DNA from: Deltaproteobacteria bacterium
GTDB taxonomy: Bacteria; Desulfobacterota; Syntrophia; Syntrophales; Smithellaceae
Direction: 5' to 3'
Length of the DNA stretch: 17,877 nt
NCBI GenBank assembly: GCA_009668925.1
Contig: SBEK01000073.1
Span: 1 to 17,877 of the forward strand
The notes under the pieces were generated by a model that was given only the letters and a program-made list of their open reading frames with translations, did no database searches and was not told where the DNA came from. Made by a program: the position numbers and the translations under genes. Every line of letters starts with the position of its first letter. Positions within the stretch are counted from its first letter, which is position 1. Shown here piece by piece: positions 7,366-15,157 of the stretch.

Positions 7366-8334
7366 ATGAAAAAAAAATTATTCATTAAAGTTTTTCCGCT
7401 GCTGTGCACGGTTTTATTGGCCGCGAGTGCCTTTGCGGCAGATGGTACAGCGATTCCAAGATTCAAACCCTCCCTGAGCCTGGGTTATGCTTTTTCCGGA
7501 GGAACAAACTTCGACTTTGCAAGTGTTGATGGCACGACAATTTTCGGCGGCAGAGAATTTGATCACAGGATTCCCAATTTATCCGGTGCTTACGTCGCCG
7601 GTGACCTTCGCTTTAACGTCACCAATCGCTTAAGTTTAACGGCCGGGGTGAAGGGTGCGGTTTCTTTCAAGAACGGGACTGACGATGAGACGGTCGGTTT
7701 CGCCCCTCCCGGTTTTGCCATCAGAAATTGGGATGCCGATGATCGCTACTGGTGCACCGCAGATTTATTGCTGTCCTATGCCATTGTTAAAGACGCGTCT
7801 TTTCTTAAAGATCTCTCAGCCGTTGCCGGATTCCGTTATGATTATCACAAAATAAGTTTTAAAAACGCGCAGGTGACAGCAGGTGGCTTGGTGAGTCTTC
7901 CGACAGACAAGACGGATATCAAAATGCAAACCTATGCACCCGTGCTGGGAGTAACGTCTACTCTGCAAGGTTTTAAATCGGGAATTTTCGGCGGCGATAT
8001 AAAACTCTCTTTACTGGGCAGTCCCTTTGTATTCGGTAGAATGGATTACACGGAAGGATTTGCCGATCCGGCATTTAAATTCGAAGTAGCCGAGAATTTT
8101 GGCCGCAGCTATTTTGTCAATCTCGGTGCGGAAGTGACGGCCATCTCGGCACAAATCGGCCCGAGAGCTGATTTAACCGTTGCGCTTTTCGGACAATACA
8201 CCCAGTTTGTGATTGATGATAAGGTCACGATGACGGGGGTAACCGGCGGCGGCGTAACGGTCACAAAAGATTTTAATTTCACCGCACGGCCGAATATGGC
8301 CGTTGTCGGTATCAAAGCGGCTATTGAATTTTAA
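7366..8334 (+). CDS. Outer-membrane beta-barrel protein with signal peptide
   Basis: 322-aa exported protein. The start ATG follows GGAAAGGAG at 7351-7359; the longer in-frame ORF upstream lacks a site and does not begin with a signal. Seen: MKKKLF, a hydrophobic stretch and SAFA|AD (predicted cleavage after residue 24); then alternating polar/hydrophobic strands such as LSLGYAFSGG, AYVAGDLRFNVTN and SAVAGFRYDYHKISF, with glycine/aromatic turns; and a C-terminal Phe (VVGIKAAIEF), the usual outer-membrane insertion signal. There are no enzymatic residues of omptin or PagL/PagP that I can identify. Role could be porin-like or structural. It stands alone and is followed by a short hairpin (8334-8349). 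Confidence 0.85.
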   Translation: MKKKLFIKVFPLLCTVLLAASAFAADGTAIPRFKPSLSLGYAFSGGTNFDFASVDGTTIFGGREFDHRIPNLSGAYVAGDLRFNVTNRLSLTAGVKGAVSFKNGTDDETVGFAPPGFAIRNWDADDRYWCTADLLLSYAIVKDASFLKDLSAVAGFRYDYHKISFKNAQVTAGGLVSLPTDKTDIKMQTYAPVLGVTSTLQGFKSGIFGGDIKLSLLGSPFVFGRMDYTEGFADPAFKFEVAENFGRSYFVNLGAEVTAISAQIGPRADLTVALFGQYTQFVIDDKVTMTGVTGGGVTVTKDFNFTARPNMAVVGIKAAIEF

Positions 8335-8349
8335 TCCCGCTTGCGCGGG
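8334..8349. repeat. Short GC hairpin after the beta-barrel gene
   Basis: TCCCGC and GCGGGA pair around TTGC, directly after the stop. No U-tract follows on the plus strand. It resembles the core of the REP palindromes elsewhere in the window. A second palindrome, CCTCGCGG/CCGCGAGG, is at 8403-8423. Confidence 0.5.
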
Positions 8350-8463
8350 AAAGAGCGTTAATCCGCTCGCGCCTGCCGCGAAACAACGCCGTTCATTTCC
8401 TGCCTCGCGGGCTTGCCGCGAGGGGATTACCCCTCGCTTAAACAGCATCTCGTTATTGATCCA

Positions 8464-8502
8464 AAAAAGCAGGCGACTGGAATTGTGACCTCCAGCCGCC
8501 TG
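8464..8502 (-). terminator. Rho-independent terminator of the minus-strand usp transcript
   Basis: CAGGCG-A-CTGGA (8470-8481) pairs with TCCAG-C-CGCCTG (8491-8502), a 12-bp stem with one mismatch. On the minus strand it is followed by CTTTTTTGG. It lies about 120 nt past the usp stop and faces the end of the barrel gene, so it closes the minus-strand operon. Confidence 0.85.
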
Positions 8503-8625
8503 TATAATTATGCGTTTTCCTCAAGGCAAGCATTCAGTAACTTTGCCGATTGATCGGTTTCGTCGCCCCGGTCTTTTACCGGGACTCTCTTTTCGGGGGC
8601 GCCTCCGGAAATGCCCGGAGCTCCC

Positions 8626-9084
8626 TTAGCTGCTGACCGTGCAGGTTTCCTGCCTGACGAGGAGAATCGAGCAAGGCATCGCCCGAATGATATCGTCATT
8701 GCTCCCACCCACCAGCATACGCTCCAGACGGCTTTCCGCGCTGCTGCGCAGGACAAGCAGATCGATATTACCTTCCTTCACGAGTTCGAGGATGACCTCG
8801 GACGGGATGCCTTCCTTGACCAATTCCTTGATCGTCATCCCCTTCTTTTTTTCCATCTGGATGATTTCGTGCAATTCCGCCCTTTGTCTTTCCATATCCC
8901 GCTTGTGTTCCTCTTCAACGGTGACCATGGGGATGCTCCATCCCTTCAGCCACGTCGTGTCTACAACGTGGGCGACGGTAAGCTCCGCTTTATATTTCTG
9001 GGCCAGGGAAATACCCGCCTCCAGGGTGTTGTTGCAGTGCCTGCTCAACCATGTCACGACAAGAATACGATTAATAAACTCCAT
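8626..9084 (-). CDS. Universal stress protein (UspA family), atypical nucleotide site
   Basis: 152-aa single Usp domain. Seen: NRILVVTWLS at the N-terminus, AELTVAHVVD for the second strand, EVILELVKEGNIDLLVLRSS, and the C-terminal GGSNDDIIRAMPCSILLV typical of the family. The ATP-binding form of Usp has an Asp in strand 1 and G-2x-G-9x-G-S/T. Here strand 1 has Thr-Trp instead of Asp, and the first two glycines are replaced (RSSAESR), while G126-G127-S128 remain. ATP binding is therefore doubtful. The start ATG has AAAGGAGG six bases upstream. It is the last gene before the terminator and lies 44 nt after the 99-aa gene, probably in the same transcript. Confidence 0.9.
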   Translation of the reverse strand: MEFINRILVVTWLSRHCNNTLEAGISLAQKYKAELTVAHVVDTTWLKGWSIPMVTVEEEHKRDMERQRAELHEIIQMEKKKGMTIKELVKEGIPSEVILELVKEGNIDLLVLRSSAESRLERMLVGGSNDDIIRAMPCSILLVRQETCTVSS

Positions 9085-9128
9085 GCTGTTCCTCCTTTGC
9101 GATTGGGTGGGGTATCCTGAATCAGGCG

Positions 9129-9428
9129 TTATTTAAGCCACAGGGCATGCTCTTCCTGGAGGAGCGCCTGCATCTGTTTGGCGAACCGGCTTTTCACTTT
9201 TCCGCCGACAGTGACTTTGCGTATTGTGCTGTATCTTCTCTTGGGGATCGGGATTAAATCGTCGGGGATGGCGTCGTCGTCATTGGGCAGCATGGCGATA
9301 TTGCCGATCACGGCCGCATAGATATCCGCCGATTGATCCTCCATGGCGCCGATGCCGCCGAAAATACCGCTATCCGGCATCAGATTATCAAACAGGTTCG
9401 TTTCCACGGTCATGTGTTGCTGATCCAT
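9129..9428 (-). CDS. Hypothetical protein, 99 aa
   Basis: Not recognised. ATG is preceded by GAGGAGGC at a normal distance. The protein is acidic in the first two-thirds (DNLMPDSG, NDDDAIPDD) and basic at the C-terminus (KRRYSTIRKVTVGGKVKSRFAKQ), with no signal peptide or membrane segment. It lies just upstream of the usp gene and downstream of the SHOCT gene on the same strand, so stress-related expression is a guess from context only. Confidence 0.7.
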   Translation of the reverse strand: MDQQHMTVETNLFDNLMPDSGIFGGIGAMEDQSADIYAAVIGNIAMLPNDDDAIPDDLIPIPKRRYSTIRKVTVGGKVKSRFAKQMQALLQEEHALWLK

Positions 9429-9553
9429 TTTTTTTGCCTCCTCTTCTCATTGGTGTAAGTGTTTGCGTGTTCAATGTTTGTTTCTGCATCTCCCGGGAGA
9501 GAAAATCGCTATTCGATTTCCACCAGGCCAATATCGCGTCCATCCTGTACCGC

Positions 9554-9642
9554 CATTTCGACCGCGGGGAGAAATCTGAAGATCCCTCGCCTGCGCTCGG
9601 GACATGGATTTCTCAGTCGTTACAATTCCTTCGAAATGACAG
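9554..9642. repeat. Dispersed palindromic repeat, second type
   Basis: CATTTCGA (9554-9561) is the exact inverse of TCGAAATG (9631-9638), and GAGAAATC (9569-9576) of GATTTCTC (9607-9614). The stretch reads CGAxCGCGGGGAGAAATC ... CGCTCGGGAC ... CGAAATGACAG, a form known as an intergenic repeat in many bacterial genomes. It is unrelated in sequence to the GCGGGAATGAC-type REP elements. Confidence 0.65.
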
Positions 9643-9659
9643 AGGCCGTGTGATTAACA

Positions 9660-9974
9660 CTAGGCATCAAGGTCTTTCTTCATTTTGTCATAATCCTCTT
9701 TGGTGATTTCCCCATTGGCATATCGTCTTTTCAGAATATCCAGGGGTGTTTCGTGAGGCGTCCGGCGCGCGGTGTTCGTTCTGATGGTTTGGATGACGAA
9801 GTAGGCAACGAGAGCTGTAATACTAACAAAGAAGATCCACATAAACATGCCTCCGAATCCGCAGCCGTAATTCATGTGATCCCAGCGGCCGTCCAGGGGA
9901 CCGCGGTAACCGCTGCAGCCTGCCGCGAACGATGCGGCAACGAAGGACGCCGCGATGAATAAATATCTGGCCAT
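9660..9974 (-). CDS. SHOCT-domain small membrane protein, possible lipoprotein
   Basis: 104 aa. Seen: an N-terminal hydrophobic segment ending in ASFAAGC20, which could be a lipobox; a Gly/aromatic stretch (GRWDHMNYGCGFGG); one strong transmembrane helix at about residues 43-65 (FMWIFFVSITALVAYFVI); then a cytoplasmic-type tail carrying the SHOCT motif, PLDILKRRYANGEITKEDYDKMKKDL. SHOCT is a short C-terminal oligomerisation motif common in small membrane proteins. The start ATG follows GGAAAGGAA. The N-terminus could be a first membrane helix rather than a lipoprotein signal. Function unknown. Confidence 0.85.
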   Translation of the reverse strand: MARYLFIAASFVAASFAAGCSGYRGPLDGRWDHMNYGCGFGGMFMWIFFVSITALVAYFVIQTIRTNTARRTPHETPLDILKRRYANGEITKEDYDKMKKDLDA

Positions 9975-10363
9975 GCATTATTCCTTTCCGTTAAACTCCG
10001 GTATCCCAAATCAATTTCAGTGGATGGCCGTCACGCCTCTCCGAATTTCGCAGGCCTGCCGCCGATCGTGTTACTGCGTTAATATTGCGGATCGTCATAA
10101 GATTTACAATCATGGTTATTGAGCAGGTTAATGGGAGGCGGATCCTACCATCTTCATCACAAGAAACCCGGATAGGGGTTGAATCCGCTGCGGGGCGGGC
10201 GTTAATTCCCTGTCGCTGGCCGCGAAATACTGTATCGCGACAGTTGTTGCATGGGGGTCGATTCAGACATTGCCGGCCGGCTTTTATTGCAGGCGCGCGG
10301 CGCGTGCGAGGTGACGCATTATGCTCAGGCGGCAGGGCAGGCGCATCAAGGTGGGTTTCAGGA
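9975..10363. other. Intergenic stretch, nothing recognised
   Basis: About 390 bases between two minus-strand genes. Frames on both strands are short, Arg/Cys/Ser-rich and lack ribosome binding sites. No strong hairpin, repeat copy or promoter motif stood out. Confidence 0.5.
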
Positions 10364-10555
10364 TTATTCCTGGACCGTATCTTTCCGGAGGTTCACCTTC
10401 GATTTGCGGTTCTGGGCCTGCGGCGCCGAGAGAAGAGCCACGACATTGGACTTGTGTTCTATCGCAGGGATATCTTCTTTCAAGAGAGCGTTTGTAAAAT
10501 TATTAATGCGCAGCACCAACTGATTCCACTCTTGTTCCGGTGTTTGCTGACCCAT
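10364..10555 (-). CDS. Small hypothetical protein, 63 aa
   Basis: MGQQTPEQEWNQLV begins right after AAAGGAG (10562-10568, six-base spacing). The longer upstream frame lacks such a site and reads through a REP-like hairpin. The peptide is amphipathic-helical in the first 45 residues (LVLRINNFTNALLKEDIPAI) with a basic tail (NRKSKVNLRK). There are no Cys residues and no membrane segment. Not recognised. Confidence 0.6.
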   Translation of the reverse strand: MGQQTPEQEWNQLVLRINNFTNALLKEDIPAIEHKSNVVALLSAPQAQNRKSKVNLRKDTVQE

Positions 10556-10616
10556 GATAATCTCCTTTCGATATTTCCGTTTCATTCGCGTTTCAGGGAG
10601 AATAGTGGGCGTCGTT

Positions 10617-10634
10617 TGATTCCCGCTCGCGCGG
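10617..10634. repeat. REP-like hairpin
   Basis: TGATTCCCGCTCGCGCGGG has arms CCCGC/GCGGG around TCGC, a degenerate relative of the REP family, upstream of the 63-aa gene. Confidence 0.4.
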
Positions 10635-10784
10635 GGGCGAGCCTGAATTCTCCGTAGCTTGCTCAGAGCAATGACCTTTATTTCATTTGTGGACAGTTTG
10701 CAGAAAGGCGGTTGATTTAACAATACTGATTAAATGTAAGGATATTAGCAGGCAATCTCTACCACAGAGAAAAAGTCATTTTAA

Positions 10785-10893
10785 GGCCGAGCCCTGTCGT
10801 CATTCATCCGGCAGAGGTTTCCGCCGATTCTGCGGCGCGGGCCGGGGGAGGCCGGAGAAGACCCGCCTTGCTAAAGGACTGCCCGGGCTTTAA
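10785..10893 (+). promoter_or_regulatory. GC-rich, foldable leader upstream of the tetrapyrrole operon
   Basis: A non-coding, strongly GC-rich block. Candidate stems are CGCCG/CGGCG (10822-10837), GCGGG/CCCGC (about 10837-10866) enclosing CCGG/CCGG, and a closing AGCCC (10790-10794)/GGGCT (10885-10889). It does not match the conserved boxes of cobalamin, TPP, SAM or Moco riboswitches as I know them. It could be a structured 5' leader or merely a GC-rich palindromic repeat. Confidence 0.35.
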
Positions 10894-10955
10894 ATTATAA
10901 AAACTGGTAAGGCGCATGAGGCGGGTAATTATTCATGATTCCAAGGAGATGAAAA

Positions 10956-11021
10956 ATGTGCTGCGGTAAACACCTGCTTGTATTTTGCCCCCCCTTCATG
11001 ATAGCATGCGAATCACGATGA
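10956..11021 (+). CDS. Cys-rich 21-aa micro-ORF, possible leader peptide
   Basis: Reads MCCGKHLLVFCPPFMIACESR with four Cys in 21 residues. ATG follows AAGGAG (10943-10948) at seven bases, a better site than most genes here. It ends 34 nt before the precorrin-2 dehydrogenase start. Cys-rich leader ORFs are known to attenuate sulfur-related genes in mycobacteria; a similar role here is inference. An overlapping alternative from ATG at 10949 codes for only six residues. Confidence 0.4.
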   Translation: MCCGKHLLVFCPPFMIACESR

Positions 11022-11055
11022 AAACCGAATGGATCAGCATCAGGAAGGAAGAATC

Positions 11056-11691
11056 TTGAAATATTATCCGGTCTTTTGGGACATCACCGGGAAAAAATGC
11101 GTTGTGATCGGCGGCGGCGATGTGGCGGCCAGAAAAGTCTCTCGTCTGCTGGAGTGCGGCGCCAACGTCTGCGTGGTGAGCCCCAAACTGGTTCCGGAGC
11201 TTACCCGCCTTGCAAGCGACGGATTGATCGAACATATAAACGATGATTATGCCCGCGAGCACCTCTACGGGGCGGCGCTGGTCATCGGCGCGACGGATGA
11301 TGAAGAAACCAATGCCGCGATTTCGCACGACGCCCAAGCCCGGGGCATTCCGGTTAATATTGTCGATGATCCGCAAAAATGTGATTTTATTCTGCCGTCC
11401 CTGGTCGAACGCGGTGATCTGACGATCGCCTGCGGCACCGGCGGCGCCTCTCCGGCGCTGGCGCGCCACTTGCGTGAAGAGCTGGAAACGATTTATGGTG
11501 AAGAATATGCGGTGCTTCTCAATATCCTCGGAAAGCTCAGAGGCAGGATGGAAAGAAATGCGGGCCTGGGCAAGCTCTGGTTTGACGGGCTCATGGAGGC
11601 GGGCCTGCTCGACGCCATTCGCGGGAAGGACCAAAGCCGCGTGAAGAAAATCGTTTACGAGATTACGGGCGAGGAGGTGGAGCTTGATTAA
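11056..11691 (+). CDS. Precorrin-2 dehydrogenase / sirohydrochlorin ferrochelatase (Met8/SirC/CysG-N type)
   Basis: 211-aa cytosolic enzyme that oxidises precorrin-2 to sirohydrochlorin with NAD+ and may insert Fe2+. Seen: (M)KYYPVFWDITGKKCVVIGGG with the Rossmann glycines G19-G21, then DVAARK; the family hallmark VNIVDDPQKCDFILPS with the catalytic-type Asp; and GTGGASPALARHLREELE, matching the CysG N-terminal module. TTG at 11056 is chosen because GGAAGGA lies just upstream and the N-terminus then matches the family; the in-frame ATG at 11029 has no ribosome binding site. Its 3' end overlaps the next gene by 8 nt, so they are co-translated. It supplies sirohydrochlorin for siroheme and the AhbABCD heme route. 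Confidence 0.92.
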   Translation: MKYYPVFWDITGKKCVVIGGGDVAARKVSRLLECGANVCVVSPKLVPELTRLASDGLIEHINDDYAREHLYGAALVIGATDDEETNAAISHDAQARGIPVNIVDDPQKCDFILPSLVERGDLTIACGTGGASPALARHLREELETIYGEEYAVLLNILGKLRGRMERNAGLGKLWFDGLMEAGLLDAIRGKDQSRVKKIVYEITGEEVELD

Positions 11692-12508
11692 TACGGAAAT
11701 CGTTCTGTTTGCGGCGGCTCTCGGCTTCTTCGTCCTGGCCACCGCCGGGTATCTGCTTTCTCTGCTCATCAAGAAAGCGGAGCTTGCCGGCCTGTCCACC
11801 GGGATTCTGGCGGCGGGCTTTGTTCTCCTGACGTTCTATCTGCTGGTGGCGGCGACCCATCGGGCCGGGTGGGACAATTTTGGTTCGCGCTATTTTCTGT
11901 CGGTCTACGCCTGGGCGATTGCCGGGATTTACCTGGGGACGCAATTCAAAACCGGGACCCGGCTCTTGGGCGCTTTCATTGCGCCCTTCATTCTATTGCT
12001 TCTGATTGCCGCGGCGGGCCAGGGATCGGGCCGGAATCTTGTGCCGCCCGAATGGCAGGGCGGACTCACCGCGGGCCACCTGGTGCTGGCAATTGCCGGC
12101 GAGGCGCTCTTTGTCCTGGCCTCGGCCGCCGGAGCGATGTTCCTGGTTCAAAACAGCCTTTTGAAGCACAAGAAACTGGGAGCGCTCGGCCGGCTGCTGC
12201 CATCGCTTAGTGATTTGGACCGCCTCAATCACCTGGGGCTTTTGTGGGGATTTCCCCTGCTGACGCTGGGGTTGATCGGGGGCGCCGTGTACGCCGCCTT
12301 TGTCTGGGGAGGCTTGTGGCCGGCCGATCCTAAAGTGATCTGGGCTTTTGCGGTCTGGGTGGTTTATGGCTTCCTCCTCCATCAGCGTCTGGCCATTGGC
12401 TGGAAAGGTTCCCGGATGGCGGTCCTGTCTTGCCTGGCCTTCCTCTTTTTTGTGCTGTCCACGCTGGTCGTCAGATTTTGTTTCGCCACCGTGCACAATT
12501 TTATTTGA
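11684..12508 (+). CDS. HemX/CcsA-like cytochrome c assembly membrane protein
   Basis: 274-aa integral membrane protein with about eight hydrophobic segments (from residue 6 to the C-terminus). Seen: a WWD-like segment VWGGLWPADPKVIWA (residues 207-221) and scattered His (H59, H132, H183, H233) that could ligate heme, as in CcsA/CcmC/HemX proteins. In hem operons this family is called HemX and affects HemA level or heme handling; in other settings it handles heme for cytochrome c. TTG at 11684 is the start: GAGGAGG lies six bases upstream and the frame overlaps the preceding stop. Four bases separate its stop from hemA. The exact role cannot be decided from sequence. Confidence 0.88.
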   Translation: MINTEIVLFAAALGFFVLATAGYLLSLLIKKAELAGLSTGILAAGFVLLTFYLLVAATHRAGWDNFGSRYFLSVYAWAIAGIYLGTQFKTGTRLLGAFIAPFILLLLIAAAGQGSGRNLVPPEWQGGLTAGHLVLAIAGEALFVLASAAGAMFLVQNSLLKHKKLGALGRLLPSLSDLDRLNHLGLLWGFPLLTLGLIGGAVYAAFVWGGLWPADPKVIWAFAVWVVYGFLLHQRLAIGWKGSRMAVLSCLAFLFFVLSTLVVRFCFATVHNFI

Positions 12509-12512
12509 GACT

Positions 12513-13772
12513 ATGATTGCGCTTGTCGGATTAAACCACAGAACTGCGCCGCTTGCCGTGCGCGAGCGACTCCTTGCCGGATGCCAGGAGCGGGAGAATA
12601 TTCTCGCCGATCTGCAGGCGGCAGACGGCGTCCGGGAAATCCTGCATCTGTCCACCTGCAACCGCATCGAAATCGTTGCCTCAACGGACATGGCCCTCGA
12701 AACGATCCAGGCCCTCAAATCTTATCTGACGCGCTGGGGCGGTTTGACGGCTCTGGAAGCAAACTGCCTTTACGCCTATCAGGACGAGGAGGCGATCCGG
12801 CATTTGTTCCGCGTAACGTCCAGTCTGGATTCGCTGGTGATGGGCGAGGCGCAGATTCTGGGTCAGGTCAAGGACGCTTACCGGCAGGCGCTCACGCAAA
12901 ACGCCACAGGCATTGCATTGAATCGCCTGATGCACCGGGCTTTCCGCACGGCCAAGCGCGTGCGGACGGAAACCGGCATTGCCGCCAATCCGGTGTCCGT
13001 GAGCTTTGCCGCAGTCGAACTGGCTAAAAAAATATTCGGAGAGCTCGCCGGTAAAAAAATTCTGGTGATCGGTGCGGGGGAGATGGCGGAGCTCACCTGT
13101 ACGCATCTGATCGGGAACGGCGCCGAAGAAATCACCGTTGCCAACCGGTCCATGGCCCAGGCCGAGGCGCTGGCCGAAAAATACCACGGTAAAGCCATAG
13201 GGCTTGCCGCTCTTGACGAAGCGCTGTGCGATGCCGATATTGTGATCAGTTCCACCGGTGCTCCGTCCTATGTGATCACTGCGGAAATGATTCGGCGCTG
13301 CCTGCGCAAGCGGAAGAACCGTCTTTTGTTTTTAGTCGATATCGCCGTGCCGCGCGACATTGATCCCGCGGTGGACGGCATTGAAAATGTCTACCTTTAC
13401 AATATCGACAATCTGCAGGACATTGTGGACGAGAATATCAGGAATCGCCGCCGCGAGTCGCTCAAAGCCGAACAGATTGTTGTGGAGGAAGTGGCGCAGT
13501 ATTTGAGCTGGCTTGGGGAACTCGAAGCGGTTCCGACGATCGTGTCGCTTCGGAGCAAGGCCGAAGGGATCGTGCGGATGGAACTGGCGAAAGCGGGAAG
13601 CTGGATGGGAAATCTGGAGAACACAGACCGCGAAAAAATCGCGGCGCTGGTGCACGGCATCGTGAACAAGATTCTGCATGCGCCGATGGCCGCGATGAAG
13701 GAAGAAAGCGCCGAGTTCAAGTCACGGGATATTGTGGCCGCAGCCCGGCAGTTGTTTAAACTGGATGATTGA
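12513..13772 (+). CDS. hemA: Glutamyl-tRNA reductase
   Basis: 419 aa; reduces Glu-tRNA(Glu) to glutamate-1-semialdehyde with NADPH, the committed step of C5 tetrapyrrole synthesis. Seen: MIALVGLNHRTAPLAVRERL, the nucleophilic Cys in HLSTC49NRIE, SLVMGEAQILGQVKDAY (107-123), MHRAFRTAKRVRTETGI, the NADPH fold VIGAGEMAEL (185-194) and the C-terminal dimerisation helices. Length matches the family. The upstream in-frame extension is inside the HemX gene and is rejected. There is no good Shine-Dalgarno; with a 4-nt gap to the previous stop, translation is probably coupled to HemX. Confidence 0.98.
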   Translation: MIALVGLNHRTAPLAVRERLLAGCQERENILADLQAADGVREILHLSTCNRIEIVASTDMALETIQALKSYLTRWGGLTALEANCLYAYQDEEAIRHLFRVTSSLDSLVMGEAQILGQVKDAYRQALTQNATGIALNRLMHRAFRTAKRVRTETGIAANPVSVSFAAVELAKKIFGELAGKKILVIGAGEMAELTCTHLIGNGAEEITVANRSMAQAEALAEKYHGKAIGLAALDEALCDADIVISSTGAPSYVITAEMIRRCLRKRKNRLLFLVDIAVPRDIDPAVDGIENVYLYNIDNLQDIVDENIRNRRRESLKAEQIVVEEVAQYLSWLGELEAVPTIVSLRSKAEGIVRMELAKAGSWMGNLENTDREKIAALVHGIVNKILHAPMAAMKEESAEFKSRDIVAAARQLFKLDD

Positions 13773-13835
13773 GTATCGGGGACTTTTCCCGCGGAACCCC
13801 TCCCCTCACGGGAAGGGAAATGAATAGGAATCTTT

Positions 13836-14750
13836 ATGCATATTAAAATAGGAACGCGCGGGAGCAAGCTGGCGCTCGCGCAAACCCAGACGGTCGTTGA
13901 TCAGTTAAAGAAAGTCCTTCCGGAAATCGCCGCCGAGGTCACCGTGATTAAGACCAGCGGCGACATCATGCAGGATGTGTCGCTTTTGCAAATCGGCGGC
14001 CAGGGCGTCTTTGTGAAGGAAATTGAAGAAGCGCTCCTTTCCGGAGGCATCGATCTGGCCGTCCACAGCATGAAAGACGTTCCGGGCGACATCCCGGAGG
14101 GGTTGACGTTCGCCGCCGTTTTGCAGCGGGAAGATGTCCGCGACGTGCTGGTCTCGCGCGGACGGACGAAATTCGAGTTCATGCCGAAAGGCGCGAGAAT
14201 CGGCACCGGATCATTGAGGCGCGGCGCGCAGATCAAATTATTCATGCCGGATATCGAAATCGTGCCGCTGCGCGGCAATATCGATACGCGGCTCAAAAAA
14301 ATCGAAACGGAAGATCTGACGGGCGTCATCCTGGCGGCTGCCGGATTGAAACGGCTGGGCTATGCCGAGAGGATCACGCAGTTTCTGCCGACGGAAATCA
14401 TGCTGCCGGCAGTGGGGCAGGGAGCGCTCGGTTTGCAGATCCGGAAAAGCGATGCACAGTTGATGCAGATACTGGCTGCGCTTTCCCATGTTCCCACGGC
14501 CACGGAAGTTGCCGCGGAGCGGTCCTATCTTAGGGCGCTGGGCGGCGGATGCCGTCTGCCGATTGCGGCTTACGGTCTCATCGAAGGCGGGCGGCTGACG
14601 CTCGAAGGACTGGTCGCGGCGCCCGACGGCTCAAGCTACGTCCGCGATAAAGTCTGGGGCGGGCTCCATGAATCCGAAGCCATGGGCAAAAGACTGGCGG
14701 ACATGATTATGGAAAAGGGCGGCAAAAAACTCCTGGATCTGGTGTGCTGA
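13836..14750 (+). CDS. hemC: Hydroxymethylbilane synthase (porphobilinogen deaminase)
   Basis: 304 aa; joins four porphobilinogens into hydroxymethylbilane. Seen: KIGTRGSKLALAQT at the N-terminus, HSMKDVPGD with the catalytic Asp (D81), GTGSLRRGAQI (123-133) and LRGNIDTRL (145-153) for substrate and cofactor binding, and GGGC239RLP, whose Cys holds the dipyrromethane cofactor. All key residues are present and the length is normal. It starts 63 nt after hemA with a short AGGAA upstream. The hemA-hemC gap contains an imperfect TTCCCG/CGGGAA hairpin. The next operon member is pushed 767 nt away by repeats and a nuclease cassette. Confidence 0.98.
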   Translation: MHIKIGTRGSKLALAQTQTVVDQLKKVLPEIAAEVTVIKTSGDIMQDVSLLQIGGQGVFVKEIEEALLSGGIDLAVHSMKDVPGDIPEGLTFAAVLQREDVRDVLVSRGRTKFEFMPKGARIGTGSLRRGAQIKLFMPDIEIVPLRGNIDTRLKKIETEDLTGVILAAAGLKRLGYAERITQFLPTEIMLPAVGQGALGLQIRKSDAQLMQILAALSHVPTATEVAAERSYLRALGGGCRLPIAAYGLIEGGRLTLEGLVAAPDGSSYVRDKVWGGLHESEAMGKRLADMIMEKGGKKLLDLVC

Positions 14751-14827
14751 GTTGAGCAAGACGTCGCTGTCATTCTCGCTTGTTCCCTTAAGGAGTGTGC
14801 GGAGACTATGCCGCAATTCCAATTTTT

Positions 14828-14948
14828 GTCATTCCGGGCAAGCATAGCGCGACCAGGAATCCAGGAATAATAAAACGGGTTCCCCGCCTCCGCGGGGACG
14901 CCGTCTGGATTCCCGCTTTCGCACCCTGAAGGGCCAAGCGGGAATGAC
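14828..14948. repeat. Cluster of three REP-like palindromes
   Basis: Unit 1 (14828-14864) is a near copy of 2484-2520. Unit 2 (about 14877-14902) is TCCCCGCCTCCGCGGGGA, the inverse of 2265-2291. Unit 3 (about 14904-14948) has CTGGATTCCCGCTT and AAGCGGGAATGAC around a 19-nt loop. They alternate in orientation. Together with the flanks they fill the gap between hemC and the GIY-YIG gene; the rest of 14751-15110 shows nothing else recognisable. Confidence 0.8.
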
Positions 14949-15110
14949 GACCGCGATGATGGTTCTTGCCATTGCGATATCGTCATCATGTGTTGCGTGA
15001 ACATCCGGCGGGAATACGGTGACAGTAAAACATTGTTCGCGATTTCCGTTCTTCCCTCATGGATGTGCCCTTCAGGGGAATGAAGACGGAAAAAAAAGAT
15101 AGCATGATGC

Positions 15111-15138
15111 GTCATTCCCGCGGAGGCGGGAATCCAGT
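15111..15138 (+). repeat. REP palindrome, left boundary of GIY-YIG cassette
   Basis: 28 nt beginning GTCATTCCCGCGGAGG. Its core has 8-bp arms ATTCCCGC/GCGGGAAT around GGAG. It is the exact reverse complement of 15475-15502. Confidence 0.9.
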
Positions 15139-15157
15139 CCTTGTGATGGCCTTGCTT

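Noticed and set aside
8508..8625. Protein-like minus-strand peptide (KDRGDETDQSAKLLNACLEENA) between usp and its terminator
   Set aside because: It has no start codon or ribosome binding site of its own and overlaps the usp 3' end in another frame. A frameshifted extension of usp is possible, but the usp domain is already complete.
10785..10893. Cobalamin riboswitch in the hem leader
   Set aside because: GCCGG and CCCGCC fragments recall it, but the ordered conserved boxes are not present on either strand.
10996..11799. A 267-aa minus-strand open frame opposite precorrin-2 dehydrogenase
   Set aside because: The plus strand carries unmistakable Met8/CysG motifs; the antisense frame is open only because of GC-biased codon use.
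15001..15100. Hairpin TTCCGT-T-CTTC ... GAAG-ACGGAA followed by a run of A, considered as a terminator
   Set aside because: The A-run follows on the plus strand, so no U-tract follows the hairpin in either transcription direction.
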